This document shows, piece after piece, positions 1 to 13,100 of a DNA stretch of 64,000 bases. Each line of letters starts with the position of its first letter. The stretch's first letter is position 1. The DNA lies in assembly GCF_020921035.1 (NCBI RefSeq), contig NC_063159.1, forward strand, positions 7,976,501 through 8,040,500, read 5' to 3'. The notes beneath the pieces are model-generated. The model saw only the letters and a program-made list of their open reading frames with translations. It was not told the origin of the DNA and did not search any database. Origin of the DNA: Rhodamnia argentea (Eukaryota; Streptophyta; Magnoliopsida; Myrtales; Myrtaceae). A program made the translations under genes and the position numbers.

Positions 1-700
1 AACCAACTATTTCTTGTTGTCGCCGTCCTTCTTGTTATTGCTGTTGTTCTTTGGGGGGCTGGTTCATGGTGGAAGATGATGCACCCTTTTCCTGTTTCTC
101 CTCATTCATTTTCTTCTCGAACTTGTCCCCTTTTTTCTCGTAATTTTCCTTTCTCCTCTGTTTCCTCTTCTTCTTCCGCTCCAACCTGTTGAGCACATCC
201 AAGGTTTTTGGCGTGTGACGCTCTAGGCCCTTTTTGCGTTTTGAGTGATACTGCAAAGAAGATATGTGCTTGGATCCTAAGTTTGTGAGATTCCAGCAAA
301 CTGGACCGCTCTCGGAGTTGGCCAGCAACCGCCTTGATGGTGCTACAACATAAGATAAGCAAATGATGAGAAACTTCTGACAGCATAAGACTCGATTTTA
401 GTATAGAGTCAGATTTCAAAATCATTGCGAAGATACTACCCTCTGTATTAGGCAAGCATGTAATGATACTACCCTATGTATGATACCTATGCAATGATGA
501 GCAGTGAAGTTGCTATTTTGTGTGTAATCCCTTGAGTTGGTCACTGTCCATCTTGGTTCGTTTTGAAATCCTCCTCATGCCAAGATTGGTTAGGAAACAT
601 TGCGAGCTAAATGTGTCAAACTAGACAAGTTAAACTTCCAAATTAAACAGTTATTCTTGTCTCGTGTTGCGCTTTTCTCATTTTCGATGGGTTTTGTATT
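1..700 (-). other. Partial unidentified lysine/glutamate-rich coding-like segment, duplicated at 50.1-50.7 kb
   Basis: On the minus strand an open frame at 35-328 ends in a very basic and acidic tail (runs of K, E and R, then a Q-rich end). I do not recognise the product. The stretch from about 170 to 690 is clearly similar to 50140-50700 in the same orientation, including the non-coding part, so this is a duplicated genomic segment and not just a gene end. The neighbouring copy lacks the K/E-rich tail and its frames differ, so at least one copy is decayed. It could be the 3' end of a real gene that starts outside the window, or a fossil. Homology between the copies is seen; coding status is uncertain. 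Confidence 0.35.
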
Positions 701-1539
701 CACAAAACTAAGTGCACTTGTGTCGCAATAAAAAAAATTCGTCCTTGAGGATCCTAGAAGGCCATGATTTTTTTTTTTTTGCTATGGGAAATATTACAAG
801 ATGGGAAAAAAAAACACGTATGAGTAATGTAATCAAGGTGTTAAGTACGCAACCTAAATGCTTAATTAGGCTTGGAAGCCGCTTAAATAGTGTTAGATTT
901 GAGCTCGACTTGATTTAAATACAAGGACTACACAAATTGACTCAACTATACTCCAATTAGGTTTGTGAACCTTTGAGTCAGTAATTATAGTCGTATATAT
1001 AATCAATCTCCAATTAAGTTTTATTTTATTTTTAAAGCTTAGTCGGTTAGTATTTACTTTGACTTTTAATCCTAATAAAACTTCTGAATCATAAAATTTG
1101 GATTTATTCAAATTCTTTGGATCATCGGACTTTTTTATTCCTTGAGATCTAATGTTCTTCCATGGGATTAATTCTAGTCCGTCTCGTTTTCATTCTAGAT
1201 CAAGTCGTATAAGAGCTTTTCTAGCCATTATCACCGTAGTAGTTAGGGGTGATTGGTTTGAGGGTGGGCCTATTCTAGGCTTAGAATCATAACCAAATTG
1301 GTCGGTTTTACAATCTACTTCCAAGAACTGGTCGAGTCCCAGTTCTAAGATATGATAGAACTGCAGCCCTTCAAAACCTCAACTTTCTAATTTCGTAATA
1401 CATGTATCACATATGGTCTTTTGTTAGTAATCTAGAGTAAAAGGATCAAACTATATTTTGTCTAGAGTACAAGCAGTGGTGAATATGATTGTGGAAGAAG
1501 GAAAAAAAAAGGAGAAAGAAATGGAAAAATAAAACTATA

Positions 1540-2130
1540 TATATTTTTAAAAAATAAAAATATTTTTAAAAAATTGCAAAAATTGTTCACGTGAGCACCA
1601 ACTATGCCACGTAGGATGGCGGGCATTCACGTCAGCGATTTTCGGCCGAAATTGATTGGATGGACTACATTGGCAAATTATCGAAAGTTTTACGGCTAAA
1701 TTGGCAAAAATAAAAAAGAGGCCAAATCGAAAGGTTTATGACTGAATTGGTACATTGCCCGTGATTCATGATATAGACATTGTAGCATCACATGAACGAA
1801 CCACAAGATGGAATTCATATCAATATCATGTGAAAACCATGTTTGATTTTATAAAAAAAAAATGAATTGTTTCTAGATCACATTGTCATTTTCTCTTTGA
1901 GAAAAGGACATTAAAAGTACCATAGCTTTCATACGACTCCTACTTAAATATAAAATATCTTCATGTAATTATTTTAGCGTAATTTTGATTTAAAAAATGA
2001 TCGCTTAAGTGTCATGATTAATTTGTGACGCCAAAAATTCGACGTAGCAATACAAATTTTTTTTTCCAACCGATGTGACGTGTTGGCGTTCTGAGTCAGC
2101 ATAAACGCCCTAAATGATGTCGCTAAACAT
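1540..2130. repeat. MITE-like repeat remnants, AT-rich
   Basis: The stretch 1560-1760 has the recurrent words 'cacgtcagcgattttcggcc', 'ttggcaaatt' and 'gactgaattggta'. Words of the same family occur at 27.2-27.4 kb, 28.4-29.0 kb and 29.2-29.5 kb, so this is a dispersed non-autonomous repeat. Around 1910-2110 lies a second AT-rich motif set (phrases such as 'gcttaagtgtcatgatt') resembling 31.1-31.25 kb. No ends or target duplications are clear. No gene is visible between 700 and 2830. Confidence 0.4.
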
Positions 2131-2834
2131 GTTTGCTCAACATCAATGCGGATCGCAATTAGCAATCGAGAACGGCGCAATGAGTGGAGCTTTCATCGAC
2201 GAAGAAGAAAGCCTCGGTCCCGTAGCTAATGCTTGCAAGATGATGAAGACGAAGGAAGAAGTCGGTGAATGTCTCTGATTCGTTGCTGGCACTGATACGC
2301 TACTCCATTCTTTTCTTTCTTGCCAATTTTTTATTATTATAGAAATTCACTCCATTTAATGATCACTTTTCTAAGTTTTTGTGATTATTTATGCTTGGTT
2401 ATGGAAATCTAAGTTTGGATAATTGAATTTTTATTAAGAATTTTCAATTTAGGGTACATTTATTTTGGCGCTTTTGAAGGTTGGGACAAGGTGTTGAAGG
2501 TAACATCCAAGCATTTCGCGAAGAAGAAGAGAGATCCCAAGGTCCACATGAGGCTCTCCGATTATTTAAAGGGCTGAGATTATTTTGATTATTATTATTA
2601 TTATAAAGAAGCCATGTAGTCATTAAAGTTTTTATTAAAAACGCCACGAAGGGTTTTATGCCGGAACTTATTGCCGGAGATATTAAGTGATTGTTTTGCC
2701 TTCGATGTGGTAATGAAGTGATCACTTGAAAAGTTTAGATACTACAGTGAGTGACATGCGGACGTTAATGGCACTTCTAATGTCATTTCCCTCTTTGTTT
2801 TCTTTCTTATTAGTAGTCTCTGCGCCAGGTTGGT

Positions 2835-4779
2835 TGTAACGATTCGTACCCTCGATCCTCCTTCTCAAATACCGCTTGTAGCAGAAGCCAGACCTTAAAA
2901 CCTCAGCTCCAACACCCTAACAAGTGCATGTCACCTACCTAAAAAAATGTCAACAAGAGGGGTGAGGTAACTCAGTAAGTCAGAGTTCTAAATCATCAAC
3001 TAAATTGTATAAAGAAGTGAACATGTAGAAGTAGTTAACCAAACAAATCACTCGACAAGCCCATCTCACTTCTGCTGCGCATAATATTTATGTACTCATT
3101 TGTGAATGATGCTAATGCATGTCATGTATTCGTGCACTTAGTTTAACGTCTCGTTCCACTATAGAGACGAGTTCAGATCACATAGCAGGACCGCCCGGAT
3201 CACACAGTAGGGCTATCCAGATCACACATCAGAGTCTTCCCATAAATTCTATGGGGTATAACCGGGCACACAGCCCATTCATTTGAGTTTTCCTCAATGC
3301 CGCTCCTTGAATGCATGTTTATGCTTTGCGACATTCAACATACCAAGGCACGTTACCAAGCAACACACGTTAACGTACGCATACATTTCTAATAGCACAT
3401 CTAATTTAACCATGATTGCCTCCATCGTCATTAATTAGATTATACCACGTAAAGCATTTGTTCCCAACTCAGACTCTTGCTACTTTCTACTTTTCATCAG
3501 CCTCATTCACAGGCCCTGTTATTCGTCCAGCAAAATCGTAATTAGTACATTTCAATCCTTCCAACTACTTGTCCAATAAGGATCCAGACCATCAGGTCTT
3601 TGTGATGTTGCCCCTACACTAGCCCAATCAACCTAAGCATCCCATTCAATTAACCACTACTGCCATATCATCAAATCCCCTGCCCACTCGTATCTTGCAA
3701 CTACTAGATCTTTAGTTCTTTACATTTTAAAACCTCACTTTGTCACTCATCGTCCCCTGTCGGCACCAAGACCAACATTTTTTTTTTTTTTTGCGGACTC
3801 ATGCTCTCATGTTTCGGTCACCCAAGCTTTTGTTCTCTGATCACACCTGCAAATTCCAGATTTCCGGTCCTGACATCTTTTCTCGATGATTCCATAGCAT
3901 TTCTCGCTCTCTCGCACGTAAAATCAGTCACGACACCACCCTTCCGCAACTATCGGTGATAAATCCGCGATAAACCAACACTAGAGACAACCCAATTATG
4001 TCCATAAAAACTAGTTTTCAATAGCGGGCAATGCTACAATTCGACTGAACAGAACTCGACCAAAAGCGCCCGCACACTAACTTCAGGAATTTCAGTCAGA
4101 GAGGACCCAATTTAGTCGCTCACATCCACCGCAGCCATGACATAGAATTTCACCTTACCGTTGCACCCACAAAACATGCACGCACGCCTTTTCCCTCACG
4201 AGCAGCCCCAGCACCCCAACCAAAATCACCCAACTCGTTCGTCATCCCCCCACCCGACACCCATTACACAATCTAGTAAATGGGTTAGAACCTGACTTGC
4301 CTTGAGGAGTGGTAGCAGTTGAGTTGTGCGTGAACCGAGTAAAAGGCGGCGAACAACGTCGGTCTTGACTGCGCATACGTTGGTTGAACGAGAGGAAGTC
4401 GCTGGTTGCTGGCGGTGCACGCGAAGCGGGAATGAGCAGTCGGTGAAAAGAAGATGCAAATGTGGTCTTCTTTTATTCGTATAGGCCACCGATTAAAAAG
4501 ATAGGAGTCCGATGAGCTGAAGTTTTAAAACAAACTGGAGAAGAATTGCTGGATTTGGGCCAGGTTTCATTCAATGAGGGGACTCCAGAAAAGAATGGAC
4601 CTTCGTTCCATTGAGACCTAAGAAGAAAGGCAGCAGCGATTTTGGGCATGGTCCTACCTTTGCCCAACTGTTAAATGAAAGAAAGAACAACCCCTCCTCC
4701 TTCTGCCCTTTAATTCGCGCACCTGGGCCGGTTCCGAGCGGTCCACAAAGTTGGCGGTCTATAAAACGGGGGCGTTACA
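2835..4779. mobile_element. Probable solo LTR of a retrotransposon
   Basis: The element begins TGTAACG and ends CGTTACA, the TG...CA ends expected of an LTR, and is flanked on both sides by the 5-bp direct repeat TTGGT (2830-2834 and 4780-4784). No internal domain is present between the ends, so it reads as a solo LTR of about 1.95 kb left after LTR-LTR recombination. The superfamily cannot be told from the sequence; Ty3-type is a guess. It is a fossil with no coding capacity of its own; small open frames inside are not genes. The perfect target duplication argues against great age, but no second LTR is available to date it. Confidence 0.65.
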
Positions 4780-4784
4780 TTGGT

Positions 4785-5656
4785 ATAGATAATACGTAAG
4801 ATGTGACGCAAAGGATACCAAGAAACCTGAAAATAATGAGGATGTAATAGCTTTGGATCGTCCATAGTTGCCTCACCAAGGCATACAATGATGCAATCAA
4901 TTTGGACACAATTAATACAGAGTATAAGGTTCGATGTTTGCACGGATCGATATTAGTGGGCAAGCGAGTGCTATTAGCACTCTAACGCGCAACATAAGAT
5001 GAGAGAGTTTTTCCTAATTTATTCGTCAATGAAAGAAATGAAAATGCCACGATAGGTCCACGAAGAAATTGCTATTCTAGGGTTTGATCTCGACAGGTTC
5101 GGTTTTGCTAGCATAACAATCTTGGGACTACTGTGAGAGTAATAACATGTTGTTGACCACATATTCTCGAAGAAGTGGACTCCAATAATTTCTTATTATT
5201 TGTTATTTTTGCTTTTTGTCATCCAAAATAGGTTATTAATCTCACGGTGGGTTAAAAACCCTCACATAATCATTTTTTATGCGGTCCTATCCGCATATGG
5301 TTGTATTGATCCTTGAGTCAAGTCTCTTGAAGAGTCTTCCGTAGTAGTTCGCTATTATCCATGGCCTCCTTTCCTTCCCATAAGATACCCATGTTAATGA
5401 CTTAATTCATCTTTTTAATTCTCCATAAACCTCAGTTTCCATGATTTCAAATGTCTCTACCAACATGAGATAAGCGTACGATCATGTGTGAAAACAGGAA
5501 TTTCAGTTCTTATGAGTTTCAGCGCGACTAGATCGTTGACGAACTGATAATCATAGGGGAATAAAGAGGATGATGTCCATCAACCATACGCAATGAAGCT
5601 TACGCCATATCGATCTTCAGAATGACTACATGTGTGTACAATGTTTTATCGTGTCT
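4785..5656. other. Intergenic stretch downstream of the NPF gene, with a short dispersed repeat
   Basis: No gene is seen. A piece around 4925-4985 ('ttcgatgtttgcacgg', then 'ctattagcactctaacgc') is repeated with changes near 11620-11690, and 5060-5095 ('attgctattctaggg') recurs inverted near 12020-12060. The right part should hold the 3'UTR of the minus-strand transporter. Confidence 0.4.
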
Positions 5657-7916
5657 TCATCCGACAGTCATGGCCTCGTGATGAGCTGAATTAGCAAGCA
5701 AAGTTTCCATCTCTTTATCAAAGGTTACTTCCTCGTTGTAGACGAAGAACTTGGCCACGACAAGGAACACGAGAAAATTGAGAAACGTGAGGACCGCCAG
5801 GAACGCGTAGTAGTAGTCGAGGTGGGAGATGTTGAGGTTGTCCAAGATCCAACCTTTGTGGCCGTGTTCCTTGGAGATTCGCGCGACTGTCTTGAGAAGA
5901 AAACTACTTAGGAAGTTGCCAATACCTAAACTTGTGGTGAAGTAAGATGTTCCTAGACTTTTCATGCCTTCTGGAGCTTGGTCGTAGAAAAACTCGATCT
6001 TCGCCACTTCAACGAAAGTGTCGGCGACTCCCATGAGGGCGAATTGTGGCATGAGGATGAAGATGGTGAGAGGGACTGTTTGGAGCTTACCTGTAATGCC
6101 GTTCTCTCTGGCGACGCTCAGCCTCCGCCTCTCGGCCAGGCAAGCAATGACCATTATGATAATGTGGAGGACGAAGCCTACCCCCATTCTCTGCAGCAAT
6201 GTGATGCCTCTAGGGTTCTTGGTATAGCGCCGGACGGCAGGGACGAAGAACCGGTCGTATATGACGAGGCTTAGGAGCATGAAGATCGTGACAAATGCGG
6301 TAAGGCTTGCGGGAGGGATGTCGAAGTGCGGGCCCATGCTTCGGTCCAGGGTCGTGCCCTGCTTGATAAAGAGGGTGTGCACCTGCGCATACATGGTGCT
6401 CGGGATGAACGTCACTGCTAGGATCGGGAGCATTTTGATCATCTGCTTGGTTTCCTCTACTTGGGTCACCGGACATAGCATCCACGCTGAGCTTGAATCA
6501 ATCTTCAACGCGGCTCTATCAAGAAATCTACAAATGTGACACCAAACGGTCATGATTAATGCTAACGAAACATTCTGACTACAAATTTATAATCCACAGT
6601 TAGGGAAGTGGGAACCTCATAGAAGTAGAGTGATCGATCCGGAGTTTTTTCATCTCTACATAGCGTTCAAGGCTCAATTCATAAAGCTCCTTCGGATCAG
6701 TAGGAACGGGCAGCTTCCGCTTCCTGATCGACGCCGCCAACACCTGAGCAATCCTGGTGAATGGGCTTCCAGAGGGCATCTTGTGCCTATAAAATGGAGT
6801 GCCCACCAAGAACAGTAGGACTGACATTGCGAGACCTAGTGTGGGAAGGCCATAACCCAATGCCCACCCCACGTTGTCTTGTACATAGATCAGGAATGTG
6901 TTTGCGAACAGTGTCCCGAAGAAGATGCTGAACATCCACCAGTTGAAGAATGAGAGCTTGTGGGTCCTCTCCTTGGGCTCGAAGTCGTCAAACTGGTCCG
7001 CGCCCATGGTCGAGATGTTGGGCTTGGTCCCGCCCGTCCCGGCAGCAATTATGTAGAGGGCGCAGTAGAAGATACCTATCTGGAGGCCTGAGGCATTCTT
7101 GTCACATTCCTCTTCTTTGATCCCCGGGCCGCACGACGGAGGCCTCAGCGACGGCAGTGACACCGCCAGCGTTAGGAGGGACATGCCCTGTGCATTTTTA
7201 GATCGTGTCAAAGACCGACTTTGTATGTGCTCCTACATAAATGAATCCGAATGCATGCGCAATACCGTGAGATAAAGGACAGACGCAGAAATGAAAGTCC
7301 AGTAACGTCCGAGACAAGCATCGGCAATGTAAGCGCCGAGGATGGGGGTCAACCAAACCGTCCCGGCCCAGTTCGTGACGTTGTTCGAGGATGTCACAGT
7401 GCCTTCGTGGAGCTTCTTCGTCAAGTACACCACCAGGTTCGATGCAATCCCATAGTACGCCATCCTCTCAAATACCTCGTATCCTACGTGCCCAACGCCG
7501 TAGTGAATTAACGTAGATCATATCATAGACTCCTTGCTCTTAAATTATCAACGTTTCAGGACTCGTAAACATGAATTGCTGAAGCAAAACTTTGACTCAA
7601 CGTGATAGATCAGAAAGTCAACTATATGAAACGGCACTTTCCTAGAATAAACTACTTATCCAGCAGCTTTGGCTAATATGTATCAAAGCAGAGAACTTAT
7701 AAAACTCGAAACAAGACTACGTTCTGCTAACCAAGCCTCGATTCCATATAAAACGGCGGTGCCGCCAGCTACGCCCTTACCGACGATGAAGGAACAAGCG
7801 TTCCATCGGCCAGTCTTGGATCTTAGGATGGGTCTTCCTTTGAGGTCCACGGTGCCATCTTGTGTGTAATCATCTTTATCTCCGCTTCCTTTCTCTTCAA
7901 CCTTTCCTGCCATCAT
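5657..7916 (-). CDS. NRT1/PTR family (NPF) transporter, NPF5-like
   Basis: Proton-coupled nitrate/peptide-type carrier of the major facilitator superfamily, in a cell membrane. Four exons join in phase: 7916-7781, 7483-7266, 7187-6616, 6527-5657, giving 598 residues, a normal length. Splice junctions rebuild the family motif YEVFER at residues 47-52, including the ExxER proton-coupling motif, then MAYYGIASNLV, and YLT|GMSLLTL and R|FLDRAALK across introns 2 and 3. The FNWWMFSIFFGTL and YVQDNVGWALGYG helices and a hydrophilic loop before FLDRAA follow the family plan. The C-terminal half resembles PTR3/NPF5.2-type proteins. A TATA-like TATAAAG lies on the minus strand at 7996-7990, about 75 bp upstream. 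Two adjacent ATGs start the frame; the first is used here. No defect is seen. Substrate cannot be assigned. A broken fragment of a related gene lies at 29.0 kb. Confidence 0.9.
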
Positions 7917-7996
7917 GTTTTGAAGGGAAAGAGGGGAAGAGCACTGGAGAGTTTCCTCTATAAATTGTACTTATTCAACTTGCGATGCTCTTTATA

Positions 7997-8749
7997 AGGT
8001 TGGCTAATCATGGTTGATTAATTAATTACTCTTTCATTTTCCTAATTTTCTCTAACTGATCCTAACTTTTAACTCTTGCGGACGGGAATATATGTTTGCT
8101 AAGCTACCTAAGATCCCCCGAGGCCGATTAATTGGTTTTTACCCTTCAGCGTAAAGTGAAAACGGATGGTACTATGTCCATCTTCTAAGATAAGACCCTC
8201 GATTGAATTGACGATATTACGCCACGTCATTTTGGAAAATGCGTAAAGACGTAAACAAAAAAGAGATTCTTATCCCTTTTTTGTGGTTGCACTAATCGTT
8301 CTAACGTACCTCCCCCGGCAAATCCGCGAAATAATCGATTAAGGATCTGTCTCTCTCGATGACATCTACGTCGCGAAGAAAGCTAGCAACAAGCAACAAA
8401 CACAGAGTATTTAACCCGCGTTTTGTAATTGGAAAGCGACCCCTAAGGAGGACAAATTAATGGAGTAATTTAATTGTCTGAGGCTGGCGTTTTTGTCCTT
8501 TAATGAAGAGGCTCATTGCCTCCATCTCTGTTTTTCGCCAGAAGCATCCGTGAGACGACAGAAATAGATGACATGTTGAGGTTGTCTGGCCATGAAAAAC
8601 AATTGAATGTGGGCCTTGGAGTTGAATTCAAGTTCTTTTGCAGCTTCCATCTGCATTTGAACGAGTCCTTTCGAATTGATGAAATCGATGTTTAGCACTT
8701 TAGCCGGAGACATGAAGAAGAGACAGCGTTAAAGTTTGAAAAGGATACA
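7997..8749. other. Intergenic, promoter side of the NPF gene
   Basis: This contains the NPF promoter at its left end. I see no other gene. A 66-codon open frame on the minus strand at 8513-8713 has no recognisable domain and is probably chance. Confidence 0.4.
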
Positions 8750-8757
8750 GCAATAGG

Positions 8758-10199
8758 TAGGGGTGTCAAAATAAAACCGAACCAAACCAAACCAAAAATT
8801 TCATATATTTCGGTTTGGTACGGTTTCGTTTTAGATAATGAAATAAAAAATTATTCTTCTTTATGGTTCAGGATACTTTGGCTTATTCGGTTCGGGATGC
8901 GGTCAACCGAACCGAGAAAGGCCCATCTTATCAATTTAATATTTACGTTACCTCTCTTCTTTTACACTCCCTATCAGAAAAAGTTTCCGTGAAACCCTAA
9001 TCAGCCTCTCCTCTCGCATCCCGCCATTGAAGCCCCTCGAGCTCGACCGCACCTCAAGCACGTCAACCGGAGGAACGGCGACCTGAAGCCCTACCCCATC
9101 TTCCGGGTTGATGAGCTGAGTGTCGACGTTTGAGTGAAAGTCGAATGATAATTTGAGATTCGCTAGTGGGTTTCAACTCCCGAGGATGTTTTCTTGATTT
9201 TTACATCGAAATTAGAGGATCTTTGACGTCTTTGAGTATTGCATTATGAATGAACACCGCATGTTTGAGAAAATGTTTAAGTGAAATTGTGTACGCTCTT
9301 GCTCTGTTCTGTTAATCTGAGTCCGAGAGTTGAGTGCTTAGGTTTGAGTGAAAGTCGTAAGATAATTTTGGATTAGCTAGTGGGTTTAAACTTCTGAGGA
9401 TGTGCTCTCGTTTTTTCAAATCGAAATTAGTGGATCTTGTTGATATATCTACATGTTGCATTATAAATGAACACCGCATGTTTGTGAAAATGCTTAAGTT
9501 GAGTTTCTCAATGTCTAAGAAGGAAAACGAGTGAATAAGCTAGAAAAATTTAAAAACAAAGAACAAAAGAAATTTATAAAAAAAAAAAAGAAGGGAAAAA
9601 GAGATATATAAAAATCATAAAAAAATATTGGAAATTAGGAATAGTGCGACTACAGTAGAAATTGCATTTTCCCAAACATCTTTGGCTTAGGTGTATTTGC
9701 TTTGTTTAGTAAATTAGGTTATATCTTAGTTGAAAAGAAAAAAAAGGGATACATCTTAGTCATTGCACTTTATTTGCATTACTGAAAAAAACATAGCAAT
9801 GTAGCATGTTACGGCCTCGTGTTCACTTATGCAGCAAATTGATGTCCCGGATTGGACACTGTCTCATCAACGAGTGTGATATGAAATAAAATAGCACTAC
9901 AAAAAAATTGATGATAATTGTTCAATCATAATTCTCTGAGATTGAAAAACTTCCATTTTGCAAGAAAAGAATATTCGGTAAACATCTAGGAATTTGGGTA
10001 AATTCTTTTAAAAAAGGAAATAAAAAGGAAAAGGAAAATCGAAAAATTGAACCATATCGAACCAAAAATTCGGTTTGGTTCGGTGTGTATTCGGTTCGGC
10101 TCGCGATTTGGTTTGGTTTAGTTCATCCATTCACTATGATAGTTCCGTTCAGTTTGGTTATTTAAAAAAATCGAACTGAACGGTGCCGTTGACACCCTA
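8758..10199. mobile_element. Non-autonomous hAT-type DNA transposon carrying a host-like exon fragment
   Basis: Ends are TAGGGGTGTCAA and TTGACACCCTA, hAT-type termini, flanked by near-identical 8-bp sites GCAATAGG (8750-8757) and CCAATAGG (10200-10207). The subterminal regions are rich in 'aaccgaacc'/'ttcggtttgg' words in opposite orientations at the two ends. No transposase is present. Inside is a roughly 214-bp-spaced tandem duplication (from about 9128 and 9342, shared 'gtttgagtgaaagtcg'). A GC-richer piece at about 9000-9136 reads as coding (see findings). hAT assignment rests on termini and 8-bp target size. Confidence 0.7.
9000..9137 (+). pseudogene. Captured fragment resembling the start of a plant C2-domain gene
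   Basis: Inside the hAT element one frame reads LKHVNRRNGDLKPYPIFRVD and ends soon after at a TGA. The words LKHVN, NGDLKPY and a following V-D pair resemble the first strands of SRC2-like plant C2 proteins as I remember them. The piece is GC-richer than the element around it. It is too short to be functional and appears captured from a host gene. The family match is from memory and moderate. Confidence 0.4.
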
Positions 10200-13100
10200 C
10201 CAATAGGTCAAATTTTTTTTTGGGTGATTCATGCCATGGACATAGTAAGCATCACATCAACGAACTGCAAAGATGACGTGAAAAGCAGGTATAATACCCT
10301 GTTTAGCTGGGCATCGGCCCAAGCAACGAAGTGCCTTTCACCGGAGGTTGATTTTTCATTTTCGTCGAATCGGGTTCGGTGGCGATTTGGACATGAAGTA
10401 AGCTGCACAACAAGGGTCGAGAACGGCTAAGTCTAAAGAAATCGAAATGCAGACGCAAAGTTGATAAATCGAAATGAGAAAACACATAAGTCGATCGCGT
10501 GTTATGATCGTGTCCCCTTTACAACTTTCAACGCAGCTTTATATAATATACTACAAAGTGTAATCGCCTATGAGCCGCCGATATTCAAATTGATTATTGC
10601 ACGTCTCCACGACTTTATGCTCCATGATCGCACATCAACCTCATGTACAAGTGGTGACAACTTCTCAGTTGCCGCTGCACTTGAGTGTCAATCGATATCT
10701 TCATCTTCCGTTAGCATCTTCATTTTATCTTCTTTCTTTATTTTTCGATATATTGAACGCTTAGCCAAATTTGCCAAGTGGTAATCGTCGACCAATCGCC
10801 ACTGTAGGTCGACGGTTATGATCATCGACAAGTACTTAGGCTATTGGTAATTTGTCGATAATCAAATCATACTTAACAGCTAAGTAGCACCGATATCGAC
10901 ATGCGACGCGATACTACAAGCCGACACGTCATTTCTCGAAGAATAGAAATTCCGACATGTTGGGGAAACGTTCTATGTTAAATGTATAAATTCTAATGTA
11001 TGTATAAAAAAATCGGTGATAAGCTTCTTCTTCTTCTTGTTCTATTACGAATTCACAATTAAATTTTTTTTTTGCTGATAAGATATATTAATTTTAGGGT
11101 GACGGAATATATAGCTTAAGTATATATATTTTTTATAATTTTTTTATTTTGACCACTAATTTATTAAAAATGCTTAAAATTGGTCTTGTATATATCGAAA
11201 TGACGTGTCGGAAAGTTGGATTCGAGTGTCGCTGAGGTGTTTAGAGTGCTGACCATGTGTCGATCGTGTATCGAAGAGTGTCGAAGTCTCGGACACAACA
11301 CGACGAGACACGGAGGTTCCTGGAAAATGTTGGTACTTCTTAGTTTAATAGAGAGCTCTATGTTCGTTCAAGCCGGCATTTTGTCGATTAAAAAGACTTG
11401 ACCATTTTCTGGGGTCAACAGTTCTATTAAAAGATGGAATGTTTCTAGATCACAATGCCCTTTTCTTCTTCTTACTAGTAATCTCCAAGCCGGGAGATAT
11501 TGATGCAATCAAATCTAGACAAGATTGTTAGGAGTATAATCATGGATTAAGGAAAAATTTCCAATGTGTAGGTTCACCAGTCTCATCTTAGAGCCGTGGG
11601 GATCTTCTCTAGAAACCTATTTGGTTCGATGTTTACACGGGTCGGTATTGATGAGGGAGTACAATTTCTATTAGCACTCTACCGCTCTATTACATTTCAA
11701 CGTAATATCTGTTGCATTACAACCTTATTCAATTGCTCCAATCAAACATATTATTTTGTCAATGGGAAGGACTGAAATGGACCCAAAGAATGGTCATTCC
11801 AGTCTTATACTATCTTGTTAAGATGCACGTGTAAATTGTGTTAGAGAAATCTGATATCGAAGAATTAGTGTGGCGTAGAGTAATTAATATATCATAATTA
11901 GCCCATAACTCAGTAATTTAAGCTTTCGAGTAAATGTGAATCTAATTAGATATAATAACAAGCCTTAAGCCTTTAAGGACATCCATTGCCGTATTCTATA
12001 CAAACCCAACATAGATTGAGGATCAAAACCTAGAATAGCAATTATTTTGTGGGCCTATTCTGGCCTTCTTGAATAAGTTTTTACACTTAAGTATTAGTTT
12101 AGAAAAAACCTCTCGTGTTTATGTAATACACTCTTGATGTTAGTGGAGAAACGGGCTTTAGAATCATAAAGGTCAAAGCACATGATGTGGCATTAGACAA
12201 TCTCTTTATTATCAGCATGAGTATCAAGCTATAATTACAAGAGATATCATCGTAATATATAATAACAGTTTAGGGTTTAAATGATTATGGTGGAAATTAC
12301 ATGTACACCCTTAGCAATAGTATCCTCTCTATTTTAACATTATCTTCTTCTGTCACATTACACTTTTTCATCGCTCGACTTTTGAGGTTATGACACGTGT
12401 TCTTATAAATGATTACTAAACATGATGATGCATGTGTGTATTGATCTCAGCACTGTCCATGGAGAAAAAATTACATTGCTAATGATGCTTATTCGTTTCC
12501 CAAAATAATAGACCACATGACTCGTTTAATAAGATGGTTCAACAAAGTACAGAGCTAACCGCGACGGAACGAGTTTCGATCAAATACAATAACCCACGCA
12601 CTTGACGGAGTATGTTATGAGATTTTCCAATTCGACATTGACATACCAATTGTGGATCAATTCGAGACACATTCGTGATTGCGAGTTCCAATTCGAGTAT
12701 AGGACGTGCTATCCCAATCTCCCTTAGCCATACATCTTGATGAGAACCTACATGGCTTGATTTAAGAGTAAGCGATTGCGGGGTGGGTTCCGGACTTGAA
12801 ATCTAGAACCAACCCTATGGAGATCGGTTCCTAATTTTTGAAATTTGAAACTTATTTGTGGATTTTGGAACAGGCCAATTCGTTTCATTTTTATTCCTTG
12901 AAAGTTTTGCTAGAGATTTTGATTCTTCAATTATACAATACCCATGCATCTAAAAGAACCTTTGTGTCTACTGGAAACGGAGAATTAGAGCTCGAGTGTC
13001 TTCGATTCTTCTCATACGGCTTAGCGACCGATCTCCGGAGGCTAGTAAGCCTCGAATGGTAGATTCGCCTCGAGGAAATGTGAAGAAGTAGACGAAGCAA

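Noticed and set aside
8513-8713. 66-codon minus-strand frame upstream of the NPF gene
   Set aside because: No family features and no supporting splice or promoter context.
11216-11401. Open frame with repeated 'gtgtcg' words
   Set aside because: Word composition matches dispersed repeats and no domain is visible.
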